Below are positions 1-10,445 of a DNA stretch of 64,000 bases, piece after piece (position 1 is the stretch's first letter; every line of letters starts with the position of its first letter). This DNA comes from Cricetomys ansorgei (taxonomy: Eukaryota > Chordata > Mammalia > Rodentia > Nesomyidae). The stretch covers positions 43,700,501 to 43,764,500 of the forward strand of contig JAMJFZ010000107.1 of assembly GCA_026225945.1 (NCBI GenBank). Reading direction: 5' to 3'. The notes beneath the pieces are model-generated. The model had not been told where the DNA came from. It ran no database searches and was given only the letters and a program-made list of their open reading frames with translations. A program made the position numbers and the translations under genes.

Positions 1-696
1 TTCTTCCCAAGCCATGTCATTTGAACTCACCCTCCTAGGTGATGAAAAGCACTGAAGCCTCTGAAATTGGGAAATTATATATATATATATATATCATATT
101 AAGAAAGTAGGATTTAGAGGAGAATGTCAGACTGTTACAAAGGATCCGTTCTATGAATTAGAGTGGGGAGGGGGCTAAAGGACAGATAGTGGGGATATGG
201 AGAGAAGAAGAGGAGTAAAAATGAGTGTACTTTGTCATAGATTGGAGCTTAGTGTTTCTATCTCTCCTTTCCTCTCTCTGACTTGCCCTCTCTCTTTCCT
301 TTCTTTCTATTCTTGCTTCCTTTCTCAGAGGTAGAGGGGGGTCCTGGGCCAACATGTTTTCTTCTTGTTGGCCAACAAGACCTCATTTCAGATCTCTGCT
401 CTGAAAGAAACTAATGAAAGACAGACCAGAAAGGAACCCTGTTGTTACTCAGCAATGATGACTAGGCAGTTGGGTGTTGGCAGTTGGCAGAATGGGCTTT
501 GCCGGGACTGCTGCATAACCTCTCGGGAATCTTTGGTGCTGTGGACAGCTGAGATCTTTGGCAGGAGTTCATCAAAATTCCTGAAATTTGTTTTCCTAAT
601 CGCTAGCAATAGTGTCTCTGGCCTTTGCTTCTTTAGTGGTTACAATAGATTCTACAGTTTCCTAATCTTTGTATTAAATTATTTTCTGATTTAAAA
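1..696. other. unique noncoding sequence
   Basis: No recognisable gene. It contains a short (TA)n run at 76-94 and a pyrimidine-rich stretch around 255-325. A 109-codon open frame at 365-694 (+) has no recognisable domain and no supporting splice or promoter signals, so I treat it as chance. Confidence 0.6.
76..94. repeat. (TA)n microsatellite
   Basis: Uninterrupted alternating TA of about 19 bases. Confidence 0.95.
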
Positions 697-772
697 GTCT
701 CATACATAGCTCAGAGGCAGGGTATTTGGTTTAGCATCTTCAAGGCCTGAATTTGGTTACCAGACCCATAGG
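697..772 (+). mobile_element. ID-like tRNA-derived SINE fragment
   Basis: The order of 'tagctcag', 'tttagcat', 'caaggcctg' and 'ccagaccca' follows the ID/B4 tRNA-like head (A-box and B-box region). It is diverged and runs straight into a GA-rich tract in the position of a SINE tail. Confidence 0.55.
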
Positions 773-955
773 AGAGGGAGAGGGAGAGGGAGAGGGAGAG
801 GGAGAAGGGAGAGGGAGAAGGGAGAGGGAGAGGGAAAAAAAGAAGGAAAAAGAGAGGGAGGGAGGGATGGGTGCCGTGAAGAGGGAGAAGGAGAAGGAGC
901 ATAGAAAGGAATGTAGAGAGATAGACAGAGACAGACAGAGACAGAGAAAATCCTA
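771..955. repeat. (GAGAGG)n purine tract
   Basis: Hexanucleotide GAGAGG/GGGAGA array at 771-835, decaying into GGGA, GAAG and GACA repeats by 955. It is almost pure purine on the + strand. Both strands show arginine/glutamate or serine/leucine open frames here only because of the repeat. Confidence 0.9.
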
Positions 956-1045
956 AACTTATTTAAAATACACAATCCAGGTTCCATCTCATGCCTATGA
1001 CACTAGTATTTCAAAAAAGAACCTGGAAATCTATAATTTGTACTA

Positions 1046-1120
1046 GGGGTATGGCTCAATGGTTTAGTTTTAGCCTAACATTTGTGAAGACTTGGGGCCA
1101 ATCTGCAACAATACCAACCA
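1046..1120 (+). mobile_element. ID-like SINE fragment with CA tail
   Basis: 'ggggtatggctcaatggttt' and the later 'aataccaacca' resemble a diverged ID head ('atagctcagtggt ... cagcacca'). The (CA)n at 1123-1194 sits where its tail would be. Confidence 0.5.
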
Positions 1121-1122
1121 CA

Positions 1123-1140
1123 TACAACACACACACATAA

Positions 1141-1178
<38 letters not shown>

Positions 1179-1194
1179 ACTCACACACACGCAC
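1123..1194. repeat. (CA)n microsatellite
   Basis: CA dinucleotide array with a few T and A interruptions. It probably grew from the tail of the preceding SINE fragment. Confidence 0.95.
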
Positions 1195-1280
1195 GGTTTC
1201 TATTCTAGTGCTGGAATAAGATAATACTGAGACTTTCATATCCCATGACAAAGTGGATGGGAAATCAGAGATTTCATTCA

Positions 1281-1735
1281 TTCAGTATTCATTATTTATT
1301 AAATACCTATTAGGTGTTCAGGCATTGAGATCAGAAGCAGTGATATAGTTACAATGTCAATAACCTGCCCTCAAGGGGCTTACTATCCAGAGGGAGAGAC
1401 AATAGAATACAATAAACCAATAATTAAACAAACAATGTTATGTCAGTTAATAACACAAGGAAAAATAATAGGGGACAGGATGAAAGAGAACCTGTAAGTG
1501 GTAGTATAGCCTAGACTAAGCAGAGAAAGCGCTAAGGAGCCTAGAGGACTGACACTTGCAGAAAGTGCTAGTCATATGATGTTCTTCTGTTGTGAAGAGT
1601 AAAGAAGCTTGAATGTCTGAGAAGGTGGAACGCAGTGGCCAAGAAGGGAAATGTTAGGAGATGAGCAAGCCTGAGGATGAGAGAGAAGTATCATGTAGGA
1701 CCTGCTTGGCTCTGGTACGAGCTTGAAATATGACA
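1281..1735 (-). mobile_element. ancient L2-like repeat relic
   Basis: The segment starts with 'ttcattcattcagtattcat' and 'tatttattaaatacctatta', then 'cctgccctcaaggggcttac'. This matches the pattern of the old mammalian repeat whose sense 3' end is a (TGAA)n tail after 'gcctggcacatagtaggtgc', read here on the minus strand. The downstream part (to about 1735) is more diverged and less certain. A second copy appears near 61.1 kb. Confidence 0.55.
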
Positions 1736-2339
1736 TGAGGAGACATTTAATTAATTGACAATATAATTAGATTCATGTTCTAAAAAGATATGTACCAGAG
1801 AAACCAACTGTACCAAATGGAAAAGTAGTGTTGATGGGGAGGTATTAATAATAACAATTTGACATGCCATTAAGTCATGCAGTTGGCATGGAACTTGGTA
1901 AACCATTTCTCTAGGAAAGATCTAGTATTCGGTAAGGAATGAGGCATCTGTACACAGGCGAGACATCAAATCCCAAGAGTACATGAGATGACAAAGGATC
2001 TGTTGACTATGTGAGACACACCCAATAAAGGCAGCTGGAGGAAGAGGCTCCTGAATGTAAGGAGGAAGGAAGAGAAAATATGGGCTGGGACTACAAGTCA
2101 AGAGTGTTTCATCATGGGAAAATAAAACAGTAGCTAAAATATGACTGGTTGAGAACAAGGAAAAGATTCCTGCTTTTGCAATCCTTTTTTTATTATTGTA
2201 TTAGATATCCTCAGCAGAGCAATAAGGAAAGGAAAGGAAATAATGGACAGACAGGTGGGAACAAAAGAACCATAACTGCCTCAATTCATAGAGGACAAAT
2301 AACCTACAAAGGAAATATCAAAGAAGGTATAAGAGCTAT
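1736..2339. other. unclassified sequence
   Basis: AT-rich sequence with no clear gene. The part from about 2210 may already belong to the decayed L1 that is recognisable from 2340 ('ggacagacaggtgggaacaa', then 'agagctaataaatgag'). Confidence 0.5.
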
Positions 2340-2965
2340 GAAAGCTAATAAATGAGAGCTAATAAATGAGTTTAATAAGATTGCAGGATACAAACTAAAT
2401 GCATAGAAATCAATCATAAGTGTACATATCAGGAATAAACAACTGAAAATTGCAAACAAAAGTATCATTTGCAATCATACCAAAAATTAAATACCCAGGA
2501 ATAAATCTAAAAAAGTATACAAGTTTTATATAATTAAAACTAAATTATTTATTATAGCTAAAAGTTATGAATGAAAGACACTAAAGCAAACCTACATGAG
2601 TGTGGAGGTGTATCAGCTTCATGGATAAGGTTTGTTAGTTGAATTTAATAATAATAAACAAATCTAAACTGAATGTTGTAAACTCCAATCAAAAGCCTAT
2701 TTTTAAAAACATGCCAACAAGCTATTTTGAGACACCAAGTTATTCTAAATTTGTGAGAAAAATCAGAGGAAGAATAGCCTTAAAGAATTAAGAATAGTCT
2801 TAAAGAATAGCCTTTGGAAAAAGAAACTCATAGTTAAAGGAGAACATGATCTGATGCCAAAATTTACTATAATGGTGTTGGATTCAAGGATGGGAAAATG
2901 GTTCCATAGGTGAGTGTTGGTTATGCAATGGTGAAGACCAGAATTCATATTCCCAAAACCCATGT
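2340..2965 (+). mobile_element. L1 ORF2 3'-half fragment, decayed
   Basis: 'gagctaataaatgagtttaa', 'gcaggatacaaactaaatgc' and 'ataaatacccaggaataaat' are landmarks of the region 3' of the reverse transcriptase domain in L1 ORF2. Frames are broken throughout. A small duplication is visible at 2772-2812 ('gaatagccttaaagaa' and near copies). Confidence 0.75.
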
Positions 2966-2991
2966 AGAAATGGGAGCAGTAGCTTCCCTCA

Positions 2992-3392
2992 TGTTCTAGT
3001 TTCCTTCCTGTTGTTATGATAAAACAACCTGACCAAACAAACTTATGGGAAGAAAGATTTACGTCATCTTAAAATTCCAGGTTACAATCATCATTGAAGA
3101 AATTGGGGACAGACAGGAATTCAAGGCAGGAACTGGAGGGTGGAAAACATGTTGGAATTGTACTTGTTGGTTGGCTTTTTTGCTTATTTTTAGCCAGCTT
3201 TTTAACACAATTCAGAACCATCTGCTTAGGGATGGTGAAATACACAGTGGGGAGGGCTCTCTGGCATCAATTAACAATCAAGACAGTTCCCCACAGAAGG
3301 ACAGGCTAATCTGATCTGGGCAAGTCAATGTTCATGGCTTTCATCCCAAATGACTGTAGGCTATGCCAAGTAGACAACTAAAGCCAACCAGA
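2992..3392 (-). mobile_element. rodent MaLR-type LTR
   Basis: The left end 'tgttctagtttccttcctgt', then 'atgataaaacaacctgacca', 'ggcaggaactggagg' and a right end near 'aagccaaccag' follow a common rodent LTR-like family. In sense orientation the family ends with an AATAAA region and '...caatagaaaccctaactaag'. This copy therefore lies on the minus strand. The exact subfamily (MT or ORR1 type) is uncertain. It interrupts decayed L1 sequence. Confidence 0.6.
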
Positions 3393-3800
3393 ATACTTTA
3401 TAATCCCAATGTGGTGCCCAAGACTGGATATTCTATGAGTTATGATATAAGACAATCATTTATTGGAGAAGAGAAAGACACAGATTAGAATAAGAGAACA
3501 AACACATATATATTCCATATCTCCAAAGTGCCAAGATGATTCAATGGAGAAATGAGTGTCTTTTGAACAGATAATCTTGGAATCAAATATGTAAAAAGTG
3601 AACATTGGTGAACACGGCCTGTATGGTAAGAAGATGGAGTGACTGCTTGGGACTATGGGTTTCTTTTGGGAATGATGAAGACAGTGTGGTGGCTATACAA
3701 TGTAAATGAGATAATCATCACTGAACTGCATACTTCTAAAAGATTACAATGACATATTTTATATTATGGATATTTACCACATTAAATGTTGTAAAACATA
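3393..3800 (+). mobile_element. ancient L1 3' fragment
   Basis: 'gtgccaagatgattcaatgg' and 'gagtgtcttttgaacagata' resemble old L1 ORF2. The part around 3620-3790 ('ggagtgactgcttgggacta', 'ggtttcttttgggaatgatg', 'tgaactgcatacttctaaaa') follows the terminal region of ancient L1M elements. Confidence 0.6.
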
Positions 3801-3929
3801 GGAATAAACAAATGAGGAATTCTTTGAACATGGGTTATCAACAATTTACATTTCACCCATATTTTGTGTCACAGAAAAATTAACATATTTATATTAATAA
3901 TCAAAATACAAAACAGCTATGATTACTAC

Positions 3930-4480
3930 TACCTTGAAAAATGCGGAGAAGGCCATAAACCAGAAGAAAATCTGACAAAACTTAATGGACTGGTATGCAG
4001 ACTATGTAAAGAACTTTTACAGCTCAATAATAAGGAAGCAAGCTCAAACTAGACAAAAAGTTTGAACTGACAATCTATCAGCGTGGAGGTATAAATGGGA
4101 AGAACGTGTTTGCAATACACTACTCAGAGAAATGCAAATGAAAACCACAATGAAATATATTATTCTTTGCTACTTGTTCAAAGAAATGAGATGTAGCTTC
4201 TGCATGAAAACCTGTATGTGGCTATTTTATTCACCACAATCCTGAAACACAGATATTTATCTGTTGAAGAATGGGTAAATAAACTATGTTGTATCAATAC
4301 AATAGGCTCCTACTCAATAATAAACAGGAAAACAAACGTTACTGATATGTGAAAAACATGCATGGCTTTCAAATGCCTGTGGTAATTAAAGAAACCAGAC
4401 AAGAAGGCATAGTATATGAATATAACATTCTAGAAAAAGCAAATCTAGGGACAGCAGTTTGGGGATGAAATTGACTATAA
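3930..4480 (+). mobile_element. ancient L1M 3' end fragment
   Basis: 'gaacttttacagctcaataa', 'agaaatgcaaatgaaaacca', 'gttgaagaatgggtaaataa' and 'atacaataggctcctactca' are diagnostic of the last part of L1 ORF2, followed by 'gaaaccagacaagaaggcat' near the 3' UTR. It is heavily mutated. Confidence 0.8.
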
Positions 4481-4623
4481 ATGGATTTTTTTTTTTTTAG
4501 AGTCATGAAAATGATCTAATCTTTCTGTGACGGAAATTTCATGATTCCACCTAAATTTCAAATTTTATTGCACATCTCAAAAGAATGAATGTTTATAAAT
4601 TATATGTTTATTACTTTGTATGC

Positions 4624-4812
4624 TTCTTTATTTTATTGAGATTGGATCTTGTGTAGTCCATTCTACACTTTAAATGTTCATGCAGCCAAAGATGACCTTA
4701 AACGTCTTATCCTCCTGCCACTATACCTGGTTTATATGGTGCTAGAAGTCACACCTGGGGCTCCGTGAATGTTAGGCAAGCATTCCACCAAATGAGCTAC
4801 ATCCCCAGCACC
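4624..4812 (-). mobile_element. B4 SINE (B1-ID fusion), antisense
   Basis: Reading + strand, a diverged antisense B1 part ('gagattggatcttgtgtagt', 'cctcctgccactatacctgg') is followed by an antisense ID part ('gttaggcaagcattccacca', 'gagctacatccccagcacc'). That order is the B4 architecture on the minus strand. Confidence 0.8.
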
Positions 4813-6044
4813 AAATGGTATGTTTATAAACCTGACTTTAAAGTGACTAAGATCAAGGCACACGAAAACTCCTCGGTAATCCTCCTGAGAGCAATCTCCC
4901 TGGTAAAACCTAAGGCAAGAGGGAGATACTAGCACACAGTCAATGAGGCAGAGAGCAAGGCGGGGGATAGGATGAGTTGGCTGCTGCTGAGTCTGCCATT
5001 AATACAGCTCAGCGTTCAAACCCAGGAACATTTGGAAGAGACAGGGCAGAGGAAGGAGTTGAAGATGAGTCAGAATTTCTAAAAGCACTTGTGTTTGGTG
5101 CTTTTACTTATGATATTTAATTTTGAGAGCCAAGAAAATATCCTACGTGCCAAATGAAAACTAGGAAAAGTAAAGCTTGGCCAACTTTTATTGCATGATG
5201 ACAGCCATAATGTTGGAAAGGGCCCGTGGTGAGCCCCTGCTCCCAGGGATGCTTTGGTGTGGTAAGAGTGGCTGTGGAGATGCTTTGCAAAATACTAAAA
5301 AGGAGATGTGGAATAAAAAGATCAGATAAAGCCTATGCTATTAATTCATACTTACCTTGTGTTTGGTAATAAATGCAATATTGAAATTCTTTTAATTCTT
5401 CTACTGCACTATACTTAAGACTTAATAATAAAATATTTTTCCTAGGATAAGGAAAAAAATCTAATTTTGTTGGTTCTACTTATTGTGTGAAGGCAAAGTA
5501 AAAGACTTTCTTTGTTGTTTGGGAGTCATGAGCTGAATTGGTCTGCCTCTGAAAACACCTGCGCTATCTTTTGGATGGATGAGCCAATGTCTCAGTCTGC
5601 CTGGTATGGAGGTGGCTGCTGAGTGCTGAAATGCTGGTATAAAATCAAGCTACACACATGCGTCATGGTGGACAATTTTAGGTCAGATTCCATTCTTGAA
5701 GGCTCTATGGTCCCTGTGTCTGCATCAGCCAGATGGATCTCTCCCTTCTTCACCTCGCCAAGTTCCAGACAGATCCTGAAGGATGAGTAAGTGACTTACA
5801 GCATATGTGAAATTCCCTTCACTCTGCTGCCCTTCCCAGGCTGCTGTAGACTGCAGTGACAATTATAGTAACCTTGACTCCATAAAGAATGTGACAACTT
5901 AAATCTTAGCAATGAGTCACTCCAGAGCAAGAATTTGTGCCCTAGGGCCTGGGCTGATGACTGAATTGTGAAAGCATTGGGTACCCATCTAAGGAGCTTT
6001 GTTCATGATGTAGAATGGACTTCATAACAATGAGTAAAATTTCT
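4813..6044. other. unique noncoding sequence
   Basis: No gene and no recognisable interspersed repeat. It is AT-rich with scattered short open frames of no distinctive composition. Confidence 0.5.
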
Positions 6045-6150
6045 GAAGGATCATTTGTTTGTTTATGAGTTACCCTAAGGACCAAACCTGGAACTGAACT
6101 ATTCTAGAAAGCACTTTAACACACAGAGACATTCTCTAGCGCTCGAGTAA
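6045..6150 (-). mobile_element. ID-like SINE fragment, antisense
   Basis: 'agttaccctaaggaccaaac', 'tagaaagcactttaacacac' and 'cattctctagc' resemble the reverse complement of an old ID head ('...agcactctaccactgagcta...'). Confidence 0.45.
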
Positions 6151-6169
6151 CCTTTTCTGATGGCTATTC

Positions 6170-6610
6170 TCCTCAAACAGTGAAGGGGCTGCCCTTCATA
6201 TGAGAGCTCACAGGATCTTCGGAATCCCGTAACTTACCACATTCATGAAGACTCAAGGATGGTTTGGCATTCACTTTGGGATCTAAACTCTTTTTGCTTT
6301 TGCCAGGCATCATGTTGCAGCAACATCTCGAAAGTGATAGTGGAGTGATCTCTTGAGTGGCCTCAAGAGCAAGAGGCGCTATCTCAGGACCCCCATTAGG
6401 TTAGGGCCCTGTCAAGCTGGCAGAGCATCTCCTTCCTACTCAGGATCCACTTGAGGTGTTTGTACCTTGGCATGCTCTTGTAGATTCTGGGTTCGTTCCA
6501 AAGAACTATATACTGATCTACTGTGAATTCTGGCTTGAGATGTTGAAAGACTTTGTTGTGTATTTGAAGAGGGATTTTCCTTAATGGCAAAGTCTTTCTC
6601 TATTATTTCA
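6170..6610 (-). pseudogene. possible degraded retropseudogene tract
   Basis: On the minus strand, 6396-6590 is open for 64 codons. Its hypothetical product is rich in Lys, Arg, Tyr and Trp and contains 'LWNEPRIYKSMPRYKHLKW', a composition more protein-like than most chance frames here. Downstream on the same strand, another frame contains 'MPGKSKKSLDPKVNAK', which would require frame breaks to join. I do not recognise a parent gene. No poly(A) remnant or target duplication is visible. It could equally be chance coding-like sequence. Confidence 0.2.
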
Positions 6611-7910
6611 GTTCAGTTGACAAGGAAATAATTCATGAATCCAAAGTGACGCTCTGAATGGACTGCTTAAACTGGCTGGGCTGGATCGGCACTTGCCTCT
6701 TTCCCTCAAACATGCATATTTGAGATTCTAAAGTAAAAATGTCCCAGTGCAGTACAAGGATAATTCATTCTTGGGCTCTAAAATTCTTTCTCCTAAAGAA
6801 TAACGCTCCCACAGGTCTTTATAATTGGTTTGTTTGACACTGTCTTTGGTCTTTGATGCTTTAACTCCCATTGTAGAATAAGACTGTAGCCTAGCATGCC
6901 ATGTCTTCCTGGGGAAATGCCTGGGTCTTTGCCTAAAAGATGAAAAATTAGTGGGCCATTATTTCGATTCCGATGAATGTGCAAGTATAAAAGGCATTAT
7001 TCCATCTGGCTGTGCTCACAGGAAACTGCCTGTGGATGGCCAGACCACTTAAGTTCTATTGAGGCTAAAAAAGAAATAAAGAGCAGATCTGCTTTGCCAA
7101 GAAATAGAAGCCAGGCATATGGTTGCTAAAATGACAAGGACAACTGGATGGCCAGTCTGCTCTAAATGGCATAAGGGCTTCTGCGTGGCTTTTGATCCAC
7201 GTCCAGCATGGCCGTTCCTACAACTACGTAAATCTAACATTCTTCGTGACTGTGGCAATGCTAATTCCTACGTGGTCCCTGGCTTTTGATGAAACAAAGC
7301 TCTTTCCTGATATAAATGTGAAGCCGAGGCAGACTTGACTTGAGGATCCCTATAAGACTGTTCTTCTCATCCTGCACACAGGCAGGACTCACCACTTCCT
7401 CTTCAGATCTGGGGGGATGCTAAACATGCCTTCCACATGGGATGAGGTCTGAGTTGGGAAAAATGTACACCTTGAGTCATCTGCTCACCACTGGTCTTCA
7501 GAGCATTTTAGAGATGCTGAGAAGTCACGCTGGGACCCAGGATTTTGTTCCATAGACTTAGCCCCCCATTTTGAGAAACTAACAGTTTTTACAAGGAAGT
7601 TTCTGTAGAGAAGGAGAACAGCATCTTTATCCATAGCAGGGAAACTCAAGCAAATATGTTCATAGCACCTCGATGTGACATGATTGTCCTTCAGATACAT
7701 GTACTCCAAATGATACCTCTGTTTGTAGACACAAAAATAATAATATAAAAAGACTCAATGACTTCATTTCATGAGTATTTTAAAACAAAACAAACCTGTC
7801 TTGCCTCATCTACTTTGGGCAGCACTAGTAATGTCCCATCTGCTTGTACTGAAAACCACTGCACTCCGTATTGTATGTTTTATCAAGTGTGGTCAGAATA
7901 TACTCAGAAT
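6611..7910. other. unique noncoding sequence
   Basis: No recognisable repeat. Short open frames on the minus strand at 7049-7258 and 7485-7709 show no domain and are probably chance. Confidence 0.5.
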
Positions 7911-7913
7911 GCG

Positions 7914-8160
7914 TGATAGTTAAATTTAGATGTGGGCTTGATTGGCTGGTAAAACCTTTTGAGTATGCCTGTGAGGGTGTTTGCAGACAACTTTAGCATT
8001 TGATTTAGTAGACCGAGGGAAGAAGACCTGCCCTCACCAGTGTGAGTGGGCATCCTGCCATCTGCTCAGGGCATGCATAAGACATCTTCTCTCTATAAGT
8101 GTGTGTGTGTGTGTGTGTGTGTGTGTTCTGTTTCTCTAGAAAACTTTTACTGATATATAT
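7914..8160 (+). mobile_element. ancient ERVL/MaLR-class LTR-like relic
   Basis: 'tagatgtgggcttgattggc', 'gcctgtgagggtgtttgcag', 'tttagcatttgatttagtag' and 'cctgccctcaccagtgtgag' match a repeat shared with other mammals. The copy ends with 'gttctgtttctctagaaaac'. A (GT)n has expanded inside it. I am unsure of the family name. Confidence 0.6.
8099..8126. repeat. (GT)n microsatellite
   Basis: Clean GT array of about 28 bases inside the LTR-like relic. Confidence 0.95.
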
Positions 8161-8982
8161 GCATGTATCAAAAAGAGCTGTTCAGAGATATGATAAACAG
8201 CTTATCTTCCATGCATTTTTTCTTTAGTATTGCTGTTGCTAAACTTAGAAATTAAAAAGTCCGCTTTAAAATAACACTGATACTGTAGCTTTCTAATTAC
8301 AATTTTATTTAAAAACAGATACAAAGAGATTATTATTTTCATAGTTCCATTCAAGGAATGTAGTATGATTATAAATGACAAGTATTTTATCTGTTGTCAC
8401 TTTTAGGAGATAGCTTCTAAAAGGTAAGAAGGGAGGGGAGACAGAGACAGGGGAAGGGAAGAATAGAGAAATTTCATGGAGAAAGAATTTGCTAGTTTGT
8501 GATTGTTCATGAATCTCCCCCCTTCTTTGGGTGCCAGAAAATTCTCCTACAATATTAGAATGCTTTCTGCTAGTTTCAGTGGGGTTTTTGAGCTTTAAAA
8601 TGAAAACATTTTATACACATGGGTAACATGATGATACCATAAAGCCTGACAGTGATGCCCTTGTATATTTATAAACATGTTTAAATCGTGCCATCATAAA
8701 GACCGTAGTCTGTTTACTGTCTTCAGAGAAAAACAAACAAACAAACAAACAAGGAAGAAAGAAACAGAGAATGTCCATCTTTTAAGAACAAGCAGGTTAA
8801 AATGCTCCAGGGCTCCCACTCATCTCTTTGTGCTTTCATGTCTCCAGTGTTTTATGAGCTGCTAGTATTTTCAGATTAATAACTAGCCTCCACTCTCTGA
8901 AGACTTGCAAAGAATTGTTTCGAGTTTGTTCACATAGTAAATTTGCTTTCAGCTACACAACCCAGGTGTAAATATAGACATC
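8161..8982. other. unique noncoding sequence
   Basis: No gene seen. It includes a short (AAAC)n run at 8729-8752. Confidence 0.55.
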
Positions 8983-9139
8983 TTTCTTTTTTTCTTTCTT
9001 TCTTTCTTTTTTTCTTTCTTTCTTTCTCTCTCTCTCTTTCTCTCTCTCTCTTTCTTTCTTTCTCTGTCTCTCTCTCTGTCTCTCTCTCTCCTTCCTTCCT
9101 TCTTTCTTTCTTTTTTTCTTCCTTCCTTCCTGTCTGTCT
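8983..9139. repeat. polypyrimidine (CTTT)n/(CT)n/(CCTT)n tract
   Basis: About 157 bases almost wholly C and T on the + strand, made of CTTT, TC, GTCTCTCT and CCTT subarrays. Open frames on both strands here (Ser/Phe/Leu or Lys/Glu/Arg) are repeat artefacts. Confidence 0.95.
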
Positions 9140-9982
9140 AAAGACATACATGGACATGCAAATGTCCAGGGTCACTTTCACAGTGCACTGGTGTTTATAA
9201 AGTACAGTTCAGCACAGTGCAGAGCGAACACAAGCACTTTATACAGAGAGCACCAGGATCCATTAACCACTTAAAATCCCTAGAGGGAAATGTCATTTCA
9301 TTAGGAGCCTCTTGGCTGCTAATCAAGGGCTTTCCATTTCCTTAAGCATATTGATTTGGGAACAACTTTCCTTCTCTGAAAAACAAACAGTTCAAGAAGT
9401 GCTTTCTGACAACACACCTAGAAAACCTGTTTTTCTTTGGTAAATAGAAACGTGTTAAATTTACCTAGGATTCAAGTAGAGTCAAAGCCTAGCATCCTTT
9501 CTCTGATGAGACGTTATTGATCACATTGAATCCTTTATGAGTCTTAATGACCATCACAGCCCTCCACCTCTGAGCATCCTATCTGTGAGACTCGCAGTCA
9601 TGATTTATATGCAGAATAACACCAGGTCAGCATTAGGACACCATTTTCATTTAGTTCCTTGCAGTAAATTATATTAGATGTCATAAGACAACCAGGCACT
9701 TCTTTGGTAGCTTGGTTTGTAGAATGAATTACATTAAGTTTTAATGTGCTTTTGAAATGCCAGACACAAAGTCAATGCTTTGTAAACTTCAGTGAAATAT
9801 AAACCTCAGTCTGTAACACTGCAATGTCTATTCAAATTTAGCTCTCCCTTAAAAAATGCAAAGTTAAATAAACACTAGGATACAAACCAGTGCATATCTC
9901 ATATTCCTTCCTATTACTCCTTTAACCTAATGTCCAACTTAAATCATCTTTTAACAATCACTTTCAAAAATTTAAAACCAAA
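9140..9982. other. unique noncoding sequence
   Basis: AT-rich, with no repeat or coding signature that I can support. Confidence 0.5.
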
Positions 9983-10198
9983 CATTTATTTTTAAGTGTT
10001 TATTATTTATGTGTACATGTGTGTGGGTGTTTGTATGAATGTATGTGCACAGGTGTGTACAGACACTTGCAGAGGCCAGAAGAGGGTATCTGGTCCTGTA
10101 GAGCTGAAGTTAGAAGCATTTGTGAGCCACTGGATGTGGGTACTGAAAACTGAAGGAAGAGCAACGATGCTTTTAACCACTGAGCCATGTCTCTACCA
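9983..10198 (-). mobile_element. B3 SINE, antisense
   Basis: The + strand shows the reverse complement of a B3: T-rich left end, 'gtgtgtacagacacttgcag', 'ccagaagagggtatctggtc', 'gtgagccactggatgtgggt' and right end 'accactgagccatgtctcta'. Confidence 0.85.
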
Positions 10199-10261
10199 CT
10201 TAAACAATAGAAACTAGGATGCTCTTAGTTTAGAATAAAAAGAAGTGTCATGCTCTACAAA

Positions 10262-10445
10262 GATTATACGGTTCATGATGAGGCTGCATTTGAACTCTGC
10301 CCTCTCCCACATAGCCACCTGACCTGGCCATGTTACTTTGTCCACTGAATTTTAGCCTTCTCCATGGATTCCCAGTAATATTATCTAAAAATGATCTGCA
10401 GGTCAAGTTACTTAGCCTAAGTTTTCACTTCCTTGTAGGTAAAGC
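10262..10445 (+). mobile_element. MIR SINE relic
   Basis: 'ttgaactctgccctctccca', 'gacctggccatgttactttg' and 'attcccagtaatattatcta' track the MIR core ('...gtgaccttgggcaagttact...'). A second MIR-like phrase, 'caagttacttagcctaagtt', follows at about 10404, so this may be two fragments. Confidence 0.5.

Noticed and set aside
8930..9200. Open frames on both strands over the 9-kb pyrimidine tract
   Set aside because: They are Lys/Glu/Arg or Ser/Phe/Leu repeats forced by CTTT and CT units.
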